Positions 32,437 to 41,603 of a stretch of 64,000 nucleotides of DNA are shown in pieces. Positions within the stretch are counted from its first letter, which is position 1. The number at the start of each line of letters is the position of its first letter. This DNA is from Senegalia massiliensis (GTDB lineage Bacteria; Bacillota; Clostridia; Tissierellales; SIT17). Made by a program: the position numbers and the translations under genes. The DNA lies in contig NZ_QXXA01000005.1 of the NCBI RefSeq assembly GCF_009911265.1, positions 248,001 through 312,000 of the forward strand. The letters run 5' to 3'. The notes under the pieces were generated by a model. That model made no database searches. It had not been told where the DNA came from and saw only the letters and a list, made by a program, of their open reading frames with translations.

Positions 32437-32459
32437 TAAAGGGCCTATTAGGCCCTTTA
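32437..32459 (-). terminator. hairpin between yaaK and recR
   Basis: A nine-base G/C-rich stem (32437-32445 with 32451-32459) followed by AACTTTTTTATG on the minus strand. It lies in the 52-base gap before recR, so it probably reduces recR expression relative to yaaK rather than ending all transcription. Confidence 0.7.
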
Positions 32460-32462
32460 GTA

Positions 32463-32798
32463 TTACATAAGTCCTGGGATATTCATTCCACCAGTTAATT
32501 TACCCATCTCACTTGATACCATTTCTTCTGCTTTTCTAATAGCTTCATTTGTAGCTGCTATTATAAGATCTTGAAGCATTTCTATATCATCAGGATCTAC
32601 TACATCTTCATCTAAGTTTACTTCTAATACTTCTTTTTTACCATTTACTCTTACTGTAACAGCTCCACCGCCTGCACTTGCTTCTACTTCTTTTTCTTCT
32701 AATTCCGCTTGCATTTTTTGCATTTTCTTTTGCATTTGTTGGACTTGTTTCATCATGCCACCCATATTTCCCATTCCTTTAAATCCACCTTTTGCCAT
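32463..32798 (-). CDS. yaaK: YbaB/EbfC nucleoid-associated protein (YaaK)
   Basis: A small dimeric DNA-binding protein. The 111 residues have the Gly/Met-rich N terminus, a long Gln/Met/Lys helix, then [14 protein letters not shown] and [11 protein letters not shown], the family's most conserved stretch. GGAGTGA precedes the ATG. It lies between dnaX and recR as in most bacteria. Confidence 0.95.
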   Translation of the reverse strand: MAKGGFKGMGNMGGMMKQVQQMQKKMQKMQAELEEKEVEASAGGGAVTVRVNGKKEVLEVNLDEDVVDPDDIEMLQDLIIAATNEAIRKAEEMVSSEMGKLTGGMNIPGLM

Positions 32799-32816
32799 TG
32801 AAAATCACTCCTTATT

Positions 32817-34487
32817 TTATTCTTCTATTTCTACAATATCTGCTCCAAACACATCAATAACTTCTTGTGTAAGGCTATCAACTACATTTTCTTTTTTAGA
32901 AACTTCATCTTCCATCATAAACTTTATATTTAGATTGGAGTTTAAAATACTATTTAATGTATTCTCTATATATTTTTTATTATCATCTTTATCTACTGCA
33001 TCTTTATGGAAACCAAATCCATCTTTAAACAAAACATATAATGTTTTGCCTTCTATATCATGAGGATTTCCTTCAGATAATAAAGCTTGAACACTTATTT
33101 TCTCTGACTTTATTCGCTTTAACATGTCAGGCCATATCTTCATTATATCATTTATATTTATATTTTCATTCAGTTCTTTATTATGGACTGTATCTTCTTC
33201 TAACTTTGTTTCTTTTATAGGAACTTCTTCCTTTTTATTTTTATCTATATCTTTTCTCAAAATTTCTTTTGATTTTATTGTTTTTTTCTTTTTATCTTCT
33301 CTTTTTTCTTGTGATTTTGATTCCTCTACTACTATATTACCCATTTTAATCTTATTTTCTAATGAATTTACACGAATTAAAAGAGATTCAATTGAAGTAT
33401 CAAGTTCAACTGATATCATTTTCATAAGCGTAGTTTCTAATATTATTCTAGGTTGAGAAGAATATTTGCTACTTACTTCAGACTCTGATAGTAACTTAAT
33501 TATTGATATTATCCTATTTAAACTTATATTTTGAGACTGTTCTTTAAATCTATTTATAGTTTCATCTGTACCGTCTATTATATCATTTAGTTTGTCTGAA
33601 GATTTAGATACCATAAGATTTCTAAAGTGGCTTATCAAATCTTTTATAAATTGATTTATATCTTTACCTATAGAAATTAAGTTATCTACAGTTTTAAGAG
33701 AAGCTTCTAAATCTTTTTCAATTATGTTTTCAGCCATTTCAAATATTATATCATTATTTACTGTTCCAAGTACTTCTAATACATATTCATAACTTATCTT
33801 TTCATCTGCAAAAGATATACATTGATCTAATATACTTAGTGCATCTCTCATAGCTCCATCTGAATTTCTGGCTATTAGTTGTAATGCTTTTTCTTCTACA
33901 TCTATATTTAAATCTTGTAAAATATCTTTCATAGTATCTACTATTTGAGTCACAGTTATTCTCTTAAAATCATATCTTTGACATCTTGAAAGAATGGTTG
34001 CAGGTAATTTTTGTACTTCAGTTGTAGCAAGTATAAAAATTAAATGATTTGGAGGCTCTTCTAATGTTTTAAGTAATGCATTAAACGCTCCTTTAGAAAG
34101 CATATGAACCTCATCTATTATATATACTTTATATCTTCCTTTAGAAGGAGGATATTTAACTTTTTCTTTCAAATCTCGAATATCATCCACACTATTATTT
34201 GAAGCAGCATCCATTTCGACTACATCCATTATATTGTCATCTAATATGGACTTACACACTTCACATTTATTACAAGGAATATCTGTATCACTGGTACAAT
34301 TAACAGCCCTTGCAAATATTTTAGCTGTTGAGGTTTTTCCTGTACCCCTTGTTCCAGAAAACAAATATGCATGAGCTATATTGTCATTTAATATTTGATT
34401 TTTTAGTATTTTAGTTACATGATCCTGACCTACTACATCACTAAATGTTTTTGGTCTAAATCTCCTGTAAAGAGCCTTAAATGCCAT
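32817..34487 (-). CDS. dnaX: DNA polymerase III subunit gamma/tau
   Basis: ATPase subunit of the clamp loader. The 556 residues start with M-A-F-K-A-L-Y-R-R-F-R-P, then Walker A G-T-R-G-T-G-K-T-S (about 45), the zinc cysteines (C-T, C-N-K-C-E-V-C) and Walker B I-D-E-V-H-M-L. The L-L-K-T-L-E-E-P-P motif and the S-R-C-Q sensor follow. After about residue 370 there is a Lys/Glu-rich linker and a tau-like C-terminal domain. No internal frameshift signal was looked for in detail. Synteny with yaaK and recR is complete. Confidence 0.96.
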   Translation of the reverse strand: MAFKALYRRFRPKTFSDVVGQDHVTKILKNQILNDNIAHAYLFSGTRGTGKTSTAKIFARAVNCTSDTDIPCNKCEVCKSILDDNIMDVVEMDAASNNSVDDIRDLKEKVKYPPSKGRYKVYIIDEVHMLSKGAFNALLKTLEEPPNHLIFILATTEVQKLPATILSRCQRYDFKRITVTQIVDTMKDILQDLNIDVEEKALQLIARNSDGAMRDALSILDQCISFADEKISYEYVLEVLGTVNNDIIFEMAENIIEKDLEASLKTVDNLISIGKDINQFIKDLISHFRNLMVSKSSDKLNDIIDGTDETINRFKEQSQNISLNRIISIIKLLSESEVSSKYSSQPRIILETTLMKMISVELDTSIESLLIRVNSLENKIKMGNIVVEESKSQEKREDKKKKTIKSKEILRKDIDKNKKEEVPIKETKLEEDTVHNKELNENININDIMKIWPDMLKRIKSEKISVQALLSEGNPHDIEGKTLYVLFKDGFGFHKDAVDKDDNKKYIENTLNSILNSNLNIKFMMEDEVSKKENVVDSLTQEVIDVFGADIVEIEE

Positions 34488-34550
34488 CTTCTCACCTACA
34501 ATATCTATTTTCTAAAATCATTATACCATAATCTGTTACTTTATAGAACA

Positions 34551-34578
34551 AAAAGCTATGGAATATTCCATAGCTTTT
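34551..34578 (-). terminator. terminator of the SRP RNA
   Basis: A perfect 28-bp palindrome starting 14 bases past the 3' end of the SRP RNA, with a four-base T-run on the minus strand and more T nearby. Confidence 0.8.
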
Positions 34579-34591
34579 GTTTTAATTTTTA

Positions 34592-34860
34592 AGCCGTGAA
34601 CCTAGAATCGACATAACTAACCAGGCGTTACCTAGGCAGTTAGCTCGGACCAGGTTTCCCTACGGCACACGAAAGTGTTCACTTACCGCTGCTTCCTTCC
34701 AGACCTGACGGGATTCATGAATTTCCGTTGCGTAGGACCCAATCGTCAACACCACTTACCTAAGGCAGACCCTAACAAGTTAGGCCTCAACTAGGAATTC
34801 GATCCTGCTATAGCGGATTGCAGGTTACAAGGCACCGCTACCTCCCCATCTATCACGGCA
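34592..34860 (-). ncRNA. ffs: signal recognition particle RNA, long 6S type
   Basis: The RNA scaffold of the signal recognition particle, about 269 nucleotides. The minus strand carries the Alu-domain sequences (GGGGAGGTAGCGGTGCC and TGTAACCTGCAATCCGC) near the 5' end. In the middle is the universal domain IV, which binds Ffh (GTCAGGTCTGGAAGGAAGCA). The two ends pair (GCCGTGA at the 5' end with TTCACGGC at the 3' end). The long form with an Alu domain is typical of Bacillota. Located between tRNA-Ser and dnaX, as in Bacillus. Confidence 0.95.
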
Positions 34861-34871
34861 AAGATTTATAC

Positions 34872-34964
34872 TGGCGGAGAGAGAGGGATTTGAACCCTCG
34901 AGACGGTACTACCGCCTACCCGCTTTCCAGGCGAGCGCCTTAAACCAGACTCAACCATCTCTCC
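34872..34964 (-). tRNA. tRNA-Ser (GGA anticodon)
   Basis: A 93-nucleotide class II tRNA. The acceptor stem GGAGAGA pairs with TCTCTCC, followed by G and an encoded CCA. The anticodon loop CTGGAAA sits on a five-base stem and gives anticodon GGA, reading UCC and UCU. A long variable arm and the T-arm GGGTTCAAATCCC are visible. It is transcribed with the downstream SRP RNA from the promoter at 35009-35037. Confidence 0.96.
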
Positions 34965-35008
34965 GTATATTTTTATTTTATGACAGTTTGTACTGTCAAC
35001 AGATACTT

Positions 35009-35037
35009 ATTATATAAAAAAAAACTATATTTGTCAA
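35009..35037 (-). promoter_or_regulatory. consensus sigma-A promoter of tRNA-Ser and SRP RNA
   Basis: On the minus strand, TTGACA (35037-35032), exactly 17 bases, then TATAAT (35014-35009). Both hexamers match the consensus perfectly, as expected for a stable-RNA unit. Transcription should begin near 35002. A seven-base inverted repeat at 34981-34998 lies in the leader. Confidence 0.88.
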
Positions 35038-35042
35038 GAGGC

Positions 35043-35082
35043 AGTATAAAAGTCAAGGAAGTTTTTCCTTGACTTTTATACT
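35043..35082 (-). terminator. hairpin terminator after the DUF948-like gene
   Basis: A perfect 18-bp stem (35043-35060 with 35065-35082) directly after the stop codon at 35083. The minus strand has no clear T-run after it, and the hairpin ends five bases from the -35 box of the tRNA promoter. Confidence 0.6.
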
Positions 35083-35553
35083 CTATGACTTTAGTCTATC
35101 TGCAATAACTTTTAGTATTTTTGCAATAACCTTTATGTAGGTGGTTGCATTTTCACTACTATCTTTTACTGTATATATGGTTCCTTTTACGGTCTCAACT
35201 GTATCTTTTACACCTTGTTCTACTGTATTTACAGTTTGTCCTGCCTTTTCTACAGTTACTCTTGCTGTAGTAGTAATTCCTTCAACATCTCTAACTATAA
35301 CAGGAAGAGATTTGGACATATCATCTAATGCATAATTTACATCATCAGTAATCTCATTAACATTATTCATTATATTAGGTAGATTTTTAAGTGCATCATC
35401 TACATTTTCTTGATTATCATCAATAAGTACTTTTACATTTTTCAAGACCCCAGCTAAATTTTTAAGCACTAATATAAGGAAAATTCCAACTCCTATTCCT
35501 ACAAGGGCTAATAAACCAACTAGTAAATCTTCTAGTGATATTAATGCATCCAT
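35083..35553 (-). CDS. membrane-anchored coiled-coil protein, DUF948-like
   Basis: 156 residues: one N-terminal membrane helix (about 8-32), then a long amphipathic helix built of Val/Asn/Asp/Thr-rich heptads, and a final hydrophobic helix. This resembles DUF948 proteins, which often accompany YtxH proteins, and the gene just upstream is a YtxH gene. The ATG at 35553 follows AAGGGGGTG. Its role is unknown; stress or envelope functions are inferred from the partner. Confidence 0.7.
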   Translation of the reverse strand: MDALISLEDLLVGLLALVGIGVGIFLILVLKNLAGVLKNVKVLIDDNQENVDDALKNLPNIMNNVNEITDDVNYALDDMSKSLPVIVRDVEGITTTARVTVEKAGQTVNTVEQGVKDTVETVKGTIYTVKDSSENATTYIKVIAKILKVIADRLKS

Positions 35554-35584
35554 ATATAACACCCCCTTAGTTTATTATATTCTA

Positions 35585-36001
35585 TTATTTGTTTTTTGAA
35601 TCATTATTCATTTCATCTAGATCATTTTGAGTTTTATCTATTGCATCTTTTGTTTCTTGTGCCGCTTCTTTTGTTTCCTGTAAATTTTTCTTAGTATCAT
35701 CTGCAGTTTTTTTCAAACCTTCTGTTGTAGTTTGAACAACTTGTTTTGTTTGTTCTATTTTTGCTTTTAAATCCTCTTTTTTTTGATTCGCCATTTCCAT
35801 TAAATCTTCTCTTGTTTCATTAGCTTTAACTTTTATATCTTCTCTTGTCTCCTTACCTGATTTAGGTGCAAATAATAACCCTGCTACTGCCCCTAAAGCT
35901 GCTCCTACTGTAAGACCTTTAGTAGCACCTTTTGCCATAGCTATTTTTCTTTCTTTTTCTCTCTTGTTTAATACATCATCAATCATTGATTTAAAAAACA
36001 T
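35585..36001 (-). CDS. YtxH-domain protein
   Basis: 138 residues. The YtxH core is clear: a glycine/alanine-rich membrane helix G-A-A-L-G-A-V-A-G-L-L-F-A-P-K-S-G-K-E-T-R, followed by a long Lys/Glu/Thr coiled coil with alanine- and glutamine-rich repeats. YtxH proteins belong to the general stress regulon in Bacillus. A perfect AGGAGGG lies seven bases from the ATG. It is followed after 31 bases by the DUF948-like gene, so they form an operon. Confidence 0.85.
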   Translation of the reverse strand: MFFKSMIDDVLNKREKERKIAMAKGATKGLTVGAALGAVAGLLFAPKSGKETREDIKVKANETREDLMEMANQKKEDLKAKIEQTKQVVQTTTEGLKKTADDTKKNLQETKEAAQETKDAIDKTQNDLDEMNNDSKNK

Positions 36002-36089
36002 ACAAAACCCTCCTATTATTTTCTATTGTTTTTCTGTTATTTCTCTTTATACCCATGGAAAGCTTGCATTAACATCTTTTTAACATTTA

Positions 36090-37559
36090 TTAACTCAACT
36101 TTTCAATTGAATATTCTTTTAGTAAGTCATCTTTTATTTTCCATAAATCATATGATAAATCTACATAATATTTATGAGGATGTTCAAATCTTAATACTTC
36201 TTCCCAAAGAGTATCTATTTGTTCCTTACAAAATCTTTTTATATTATCTACATTAGGACTTTCATATATACATTTTCCTTTATCAAATATTTTTGTAAGT
36301 ATCTTTTCTGCTTTAAAATTGTAAACTTTTTTTCTTTTCCAAGTATATAAAGGATTAAACAATTCATATGGTCTATCTTCGTACACCTTTTCTCCTTCCA
36401 TTGTAACTAAATCTGCTATAGCTTTACCTGTTTCTTTATCATACAACCTATAAAGATCTTTAGCACCTGGTGTTGTGATTTTTTCAACATTAGCACTTAC
36501 TTTAATTTTTGGTATTATACTTTCATCCTTTTCTACAGCTACAAGTTTATAAACACCACCAAATACAGGTTCAGATTTAGATGTTATAAGTCTTTCGCCT
36601 ACACCAAATGAATCTACTTTTGCATCTTGAAGAAGTAATTCACGTATTATGTATTCATCTAATGAATTTGATGCTACTATCTTACAATCTTCTAGTCCTG
36701 CTTCATCAAGCATCTTTCTAACTGCTTTTGAAAGATATGCTATATCTCCACTATCAAGTCTTACTCCTTTTGGTCTATAACCTTTTTCTACTACTTCTTC
36801 TTTAAAAACTTTAATTGCATTAGGTACTCCTGACTTAAGTACGTCGTAAGTATCAACTAATAATACACAATTATCTGGGTATGTCTTTGCATAAGTTCTA
36901 AATGCTTCTTCTTCTGTTTCAAATAGCTGCACCCAACTATGAGCCATAGTTCCTGTAGCAGGTATATTATAATCTCTATCAGCTATAGTACAAGCAGTTC
37001 CATCACATCCACCAATATATGATGCTCTTGCTCCCAAAGTAGCGCCATCATACCCCTGAGCCCTTCTTGAACCAAATTCAAGTACTGGTCTCCCAGCTGC
37101 AGCCCTTACTATTCTATTAGCTTTTGTTGCAATCAAACTTTGATGATTTATAGTTAAAAGTATCATAGTTTCTATAAATTGAGCTTGTATGACAGGTCCT
37201 CTTACTTTTACAATTGGCTCTCTTGGAAATATTGGCATTCCTTCTTTTACTGCCCATACATCACATTCAAATTTAAAATCTCTTAGATAATCTAGAAATT
37301 TAACACTAAACATATTCTTTTCTCTTAAGTAGTCTATATCTTCCTCTGAAAAATGTAGATTTTTAAGATATTCTATTAATTGTTCTACTCCTGCCATTAT
37401 TGCAAATCCACCATTATCTGGAATCCGTCTAAAAAACATATCAAAATATGCTATTTTTTCATGTAACCCATGTTCTAAATATCCATTTGCCATAGTAAGT
37501 TCATAAAAATCTGCAAGCATTGTTAGATTTTTCTTATCTTGCCAATCAATTTTTGTCAT
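36090..37559 (-). CDS. pncB: nicotinate phosphoribosyltransferase
   Basis: Makes nicotinate mononucleotide from nicotinate and PRPP in NAD salvage. The 489 residues start with L-A-D-F-Y-E-L-T-M-A-N-G-Y; later come F-G-S-R-R-A-Q-G and G-T-M-A-H-S-W with the phospho-accepting His region, and G-V-R-L-D-S-G-D-I. The length and motifs fit the NAPRTase subfamily rather than nicotinamide phosphoribosyltransferase. It is a single gene, with AAGAGGG before the ATG. Confidence 0.95.
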   Translation of the reverse strand: MTKIDWQDKKNLTMLADFYELTMANGYLEHGLHEKIAYFDMFFRRIPDNGGFAIMAGVEQLIEYLKNLHFSEEDIDYLREKNMFSVKFLDYLRDFKFECDVWAVKEGMPIFPREPIVKVRGPVIQAQFIETMILLTINHQSLIATKANRIVRAAAGRPVLEFGSRRAQGYDGATLGARASYIGGCDGTACTIADRDYNIPATGTMAHSWVQLFETEEEAFRTYAKTYPDNCVLLVDTYDVLKSGVPNAIKVFKEEVVEKGYRPKGVRLDSGDIAYLSKAVRKMLDEAGLEDCKIVASNSLDEYIIRELLLQDAKVDSFGVGERLITSKSEPVFGGVYKLVAVEKDESIIPKIKVSANVEKITTPGAKDLYRLYDKETGKAIADLVTMEGEKVYEDRPYELFNPLYTWKRKKVYNFKAEKILTKIFDKGKCIYESPNVDNIKRFCKEQIDTLWEEVLRFEHPHKYYVDLSYDLWKIKDDLLKEYSIEKLS

Positions 37560-37737
37560 TGAGTTCGCCCTCTTCCTTTATTATGTAATCGTTATCTCAT
37601 TAGTTTTATTATAACCTTTAATGTGTATAATTCAAAGAAAAAATATTTTAGTTTATTTTTTATCTAATTGTGTTTGTTTTTTTTATCATTGGGTATACTA
37701 TTATTAACCCCATGCAAAGCCCCTTTAATAGTGGTAG

Positions 37738-37775
37738 AAAGAGAGTAGGAACTCCCCCATAGACCTACTCTCTTT
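37738..37775 (+). terminator. hairpin terminator in the leader of the DUF2254 gene
   Basis: A 12-bp stem (37738-37749 with 37764-37775) followed by TCTTTATTT. No gene lies upstream on this strand, so it is either the end of a small RNA or a premature terminator controlling the gene at 37808. The loop holds a CCCCC run. Confidence 0.6.
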
Positions 37776-37807
37776 TCTTTATTTAATTTAAATTCTGGAG
37801 TGATTAT

Positions 37808-39118
37808 ATGGTCAATAGATGGATATTAAAGATCAGATCAAAAATTTGGTTTGTGCCAGTAATATATGGAGTTATAGCCTTTATATTATCTATAATAATA
37901 ATATCAATTGATACTTTTCTTGTAGAAGAGATAAAAATTTATATTCCACAAGTACTATTAACTGATTTTGATTTGGCTCAAACAATACTTTCATCACTTG
38001 CTGCTGCCATTATAACCATGATGACTATAGCATTTTCTACAATGATGGTAGTGCTCAGTACATATTCTTCCCAATATTCCCCTAGAACATTACAAGATTT
38101 TTTAAATAAAAAGATAACTTTAAGGATATTGGGGGTATTTTTAGGTACTTTCATATATCTTATAATGTCTCTATTATTTCTAAAAGAAGACTTAGAAAAT
38201 AGCTCTGTACTTTCTGCACTAGTTGGTGTAATAGCATCTATTTTTTCTGTTGCTTTTTTTATATTTTTTATACATCATGTAGCTACATTCATGCAAGTAA
38301 ATAAACTTATAAATAATATCTCTGATGAATCTATTTATTTAATAAATGAACTTGATAACCATGTTATAAATGATGACAGAATAAGATATGAACATTTATA
38401 TATGATAGAAAATCCAAACTTATCAATACAAGTTTTATCTCCAGAAACAGGTTATATCCAGCTTGTAGATACATCAGCAATTATAAATATTGCAAAAGAA
38501 CTAGATATTTCTATTGAAATGGAAAGAAAAATAGGTGAGTTTGTTATTAAGGGAAATCAAATACTTACAGCTTATAGTAATAAATCTTTAGAAGATATCA
38601 AAATCATCACTGAAAATATCACTATAGGCAATTATAGGTCTATGTTTCAAGATATCGAATTTGGAATCCAAAAAATAGTAGATGTAGCATTGAAAGCACT
38701 ATCTCCTGGTATAAATGATCCTAATACTGCTATACTTTGTATAAAAAAACTTTCAGTAATATTATCTCAAATATCAATGTCACAAATACATACTATGTAT
38801 TATCATGATAATAAAGATGTATTGAGACTTACTATGAAATACTCTGACTTTGATGAATTATTATATCTATCTTATTACCAAATAATATATTATGGTAATG
38901 GAGATCAATCAATACTTACAGAAATACTAGAATCATTATCTCTATTAGTTGAAAGTAATATAAAAGTCAAACTAAAAGTATGGAACTTTGGTAAATATGT
39001 AATCAATAGTTTTAAAAAGGACAGCTTAGAAGATTTAGACAAAAAATACATAAATCTAAAAATAGAAAAATTAGCACGGTTAACAGAACAGAATAAGAAT
39101 GAATTAATATTAAAATAG
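37808..39118 (+). CDS. DUF2254 membrane protein
   Basis: 436 residues with four membrane helices in the first third (two before and two after about residue 80). The signature A-A-A-I-I-T-M-M-T-I-A-F-S-T-M-M-V is followed by Q-Y-S-P-R-T-L. A large cytoplasmic C-terminal region follows, with S-P-G-I-N-D-P-N-T-A. These motifs define DUF2254. Its function is unknown; the fold hints at a channel or ion-linked protein. GGAGTGA precedes the ATG. The 248 bases upstream hold a possible attenuator but no ORF. Confidence 0.88.
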   Translation: MVNRWILKIRSKIWFVPVIYGVIAFILSIIIISIDTFLVEEIKIYIPQVLLTDFDLAQTILSSLAAAIITMMTIAFSTMMVVLSTYSSQYSPRTLQDFLNKKITLRILGVFLGTFIYLIMSLLFLKEDLENSSVLSALVGVIASIFSVAFFIFFIHHVATFMQVNKLINNISDESIYLINELDNHVINDDRIRYEHLYMIENPNLSIQVLSPETGYIQLVDTSAIINIAKELDISIEMERKIGEFVIKGNQILTAYSNKSLEDIKIITENITIGNYRSMFQDIEFGIQKIVDVALKALSPGINDPNTAILCIKKLSVILSQISMSQIHTMYYHDNKDVLRLTMKYSDFDELLYLSYYQIIYYGNGDQSILTEILESLSLLVESNIKVKLKVWNFGKYVINSFKKDSLEDLDKKYINLKIEKLARLTEQNKNELILK

Positions 39119-39121
39119 GTA

Positions 39122-39150
39122 TTGATTTAATTATTTCTATGATTTATTAT
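39122..39150 (+). promoter_or_regulatory. promoter of the YitT-family gene
   Basis: TTGATT (39122-39127), a 17-bp spacer and TATTAT (39145-39150), 31 bases before the ATG. Confidence 0.6.
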
Positions 39151-39181
39151 AGTAGAAGTGATCTTTTCTGGAGGTGTTTAT

Positions 39182-40042
39182 ATGGCTAAAAAAATATTAA
39201 AATCAGAATGGCTAAAAAGCTCAGTTGTAATACTTTTAGGTACACTTATAATGTCTATTGGGATAAATGCATTTATTATTCCACATAATTTACTTGCTGG
39301 TGGAATATCTGGTCTTGCAATAATTTTAAAATATATTACAGGTTTAAATACTGGTATTTTCGTTCTTTTATTAAATATACCTATATTTATATTTGGAATA
39401 AAGGAAATTGATAGACGTTTTGCATTTGTAAGTATAGTTGGAATGACCTCACTTTCGTTCTTTCTATATATAACTGAATTTTTAAGTGAAACAATGTGGA
39501 TAGAAGATATATTAGCATCTACAATATATGGTGGAATATTTATTGGATTTTCCTCAGGAGTTATATTCAAAGTCCGAGCATCTACTGGTGGCACTGATAT
39601 AGTTTCTGTAATCATGAAAAAGAAATTTGAAATAGGTATATCTACAATTTTATTTGTAACAAATGTAATTATAGTTCTTATAAATGCTACAATAAGTGAT
39701 TATACTTTAGCTATATATACTCTTATAAGTATGTTTATAGCTAGTGCTGTTATGAATAAAATAATAATAGGATTAGATACTAAAAAATTAGTATTAATAG
39801 TAACAAATAATTATGAAGATCTTTCAACTGCTCTTATGAAAAGAGTAAACAGAGGAATTACCTTTTTAGAAGGAGAAGGAGCTTACAGTAGACGTAAGCA
39901 TAAAGTAATATACTGCGTAGTTTCAACTAGACAACTTGCTGTAGTTAAAAATGTGGTAACTGATATAGATGAAAATGCTTTCATGACAGTTATGGATACA
40001 GCAGAAATTCATGGGAGTGGATTTAAAAAACCTGTATTTTAG
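39182..40042 (+). CDS. YitT-family membrane protein (DUF161/DUF2179)
   Basis: 286 residues: five or six membrane helices in the first 200, including I-P-H-N-L-L-A-G-G-I-S-G and A-S-T-G-G-T-D-I-V-S, the family repeats. A soluble DUF2179 domain follows, with R-G-I-T-F-L-E-G-E-G-A-Y-S and a final D-T-A-E-I-H-G-S-G-F. The transported substrate is unknown. The ATG at 39182 follows GGAGGTG; an earlier in-frame GTG would put that site inside the gene. Confidence 0.92.
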   Translation: MAKKILKSEWLKSSVVILLGTLIMSIGINAFIIPHNLLAGGISGLAIILKYITGLNTGIFVLLLNIPIFIFGIKEIDRRFAFVSIVGMTSLSFFLYITEFLSETMWIEDILASTIYGGIFIGFSSGVIFKVRASTGGTDIVSVIMKKKFEIGISTILFVTNVIIVLINATISDYTLAIYTLISMFIASAVMNKIIIGLDTKKLVLIVTNNYEDLSTALMKRVNRGITFLEGEGAYSRRKHKVIYCVVSTRQLAVVKNVVTDIDENAFMTVMDTAEIHGSGFKKPVF

Positions 40043-40072
40043 ATTGAATTATATCAAATTCATGATACTATA

Positions 40073-40116
40073 AATAAAAGGGATATGAAAGATTAATCTT
40101 TCATATCCCTTTTATT
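40073..40116. terminator. bidirectional terminator between yitT-like and pyrE
   Basis: A perfect 44-bp palindrome lying between two converging genes, with A/T-rich outer arms giving T-runs on both strands. Confidence 0.85.
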
Positions 40117-40680
40117 TTAATTTCTACTACCTGGTTTTACTGGAGTACTTCCCTCTTTACACAATGGGCAATTTTCTTTTTCAAATGTATCTATATCTAT
40201 TTTTACTGCACTATATAATGGAATATCAAGTTCTGATTCTCCACCAGTTCTGTCTATAATTGATGCAACTCCTATAACATCTCCACCTAACTCTTCTATA
40301 ACTTTTTTAGTTTCCATAGTGGATTTTCCTGTAGTTACAACATCTTCAGCTATCATAACTCTAGCTCCTTTTCTTATTTCAAAACCACGTCTAAGTGTCA
40401 TTTCTCCATCTTTTCTCTCTGTAAATATAGCAGGTATTTCTAATTGTCTACCCATTTCATAAGCTACAATTACTCCACCCATTGCAGGGCCTACTATTAA
40501 GTCTATATCTAAATCTGATATTTTTCTTACTACTTCAGATATAACCATTTCTGCATATTCTGGATAACTTAAAACTTTTGCACATTGTACATATCTATTA
40601 CTATGCTTGCCTGATGATAATAAAAAGTGTCCTTCCATTAGTGCACTTGTTCTTTCTAATAATTTTATAATATTATTCAT
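40117..40680 (-). CDS. pyrE: orotate phosphoribosyltransferase
   Basis: Converts orotate and PRPP to OMP. The 187 residues include the PRPP-binding motif V-M-I-A-E-D-V-V-T-T-G-K-S, S-S-G-K-H-S at the N terminus and V-G-P-A-M-G-G-V. A C-terminal C-P-L-C pair is seen, as in many clostridial PyrE proteins. It is the last gene of the pyr operon, 20 bases after pyrD. Confidence 0.95.
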   Translation of the reverse strand: MNNIIKLLERTSALMEGHFLLSSGKHSNRYVQCAKVLSYPEYAEMVISEVVRKISDLDIDLIVGPAMGGVIVAYEMGRQLEIPAIFTERKDGEMTLRRGFEIRKGARVMIAEDVVTTGKSTMETKKVIEELGGDVIGVASIIDRTGGESELDIPLYSAVKIDIDTFEKENCPLCKEGSTPVKPGSRN

Positions 40681-40700
40681 TTAACCCTCTCCCTTATCTT

Positions 40701-41603
40701 TTATATTATTCCTATTATTTCTTCTAAAGATTTTATACCCTCTTTTTCCATAAAATCATCTATACCTTTTATAATATCTATAGCTATTCTTGGATTTACA
40801 AAATTAGCTGTGCCAACTTGAATACATGTTGATCCTGCCATTATAAATTCTATAGCATCAGTTGCATTCATTATTCCGCCCATACCCATTATTGGTATAT
40901 TAGTATTTTTGTATACTTCATTTACCATTCTAAGTGCCATAGGCTTTATTGATGGTCCTGATACTCCTGCATATATATTTTCAAATATTGGTTTCCTTTT
41001 TTCTATATCTATAGCAAGACCTTTAAATGTATTAACTAAAGATAATCCATCTGCACCTTCCTCTTCACAAGCCCTAGCAATATCCACTATATCTTCTGCA
41101 TTAGGAGATAATTTCACTACAAGTGGTAAATTTGTAACTCTTCTTGCACTTTTTACAATTTGTCTTGCATCTTTAGTTTTTATACCAAAAGCCATACCTC
41201 CTGCTTTTACATTAGGACATGATATATTTAGCTCGATCATATCTATATTTGTCTCTGATACCTTTTCTATAGCATATAAATAATCACTCTCACATGCTCC
41301 TCCTATATTTACTATTATATTAGTATTTAATTTTTCTAGAAATGGTATTTCATCTTTTAAAAATCCTTCTACTCCTGGATTTTCAAGTCCTACACTATTC
41401 ATTATTCCAGATGAAGTTTCATATATTCTCATACCAGTATTTCCATCTCTTTTTTCCTTTGTAATTCCTTTTGTAGATATTCCACCTAAAATATCTATAT
41501 CATAAATTTCTTTGTATTCTCGTCCAAATCCAAATGTCCCAGATGCTGTTATTACAGGATTTTTAAATTTAACTTTTCCAAACTCTATATTTAAATTACT
41601 CAT
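40701..41603 (-). CDS. pyrD: dihydroorotate dehydrogenase, class 1B catalytic subunit
   Basis: FMN enzyme oxidising dihydroorotate to orotate; with PyrK it passes electrons to NAD+. The 300 residues contain [16 protein letters not shown] with the catalytic cysteine of class 1B (about 135) and G-M-G-G-I. The ATG at 41603 overlaps the pyrK stop by eight bases, with GAGAGG upstream. Confidence 0.95.
   Translation of the reverse strand: MSNLNIEFGKVKFKNPVITASGTFGFGREYKEIYDIDILGGISTKGITKEKRDGNTGMRIYETSSGIMNSVGLENPGVEGFLKDEIPFLEKLNTNIIVNIGGACESDYLYAIEKVSETNIDMIELNISCPNVKAGGMAFGIKTKDARQIVKSARRVTNLPLVVKLSPNAEDIVDIARACEEEGADGLSLVNTFKGLAIDIEKRKPIFENIYAGVSGPSIKPMALRMVNEVYKNTNIPIMGMGGIMNATDAIEFIMAGSTCIQVGTANFVNPRIAIDIIKGIDDFMEKEGIKSLEEIIGII

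Noticed and set aside
32817-34487. Programmed frameshift in dnaX
   Set aside because: I noted A-rich stretches in the Lys-rich region, but no clear slippery heptamer plus hairpin could be assigned by eye, and the full-length frame is open.
37560-37807. Known riboswitch class before the DUF2254 gene
   Set aside because: A terminator hairpin is present, but I could not match the upstream sequence to any aptamer consensus I know.
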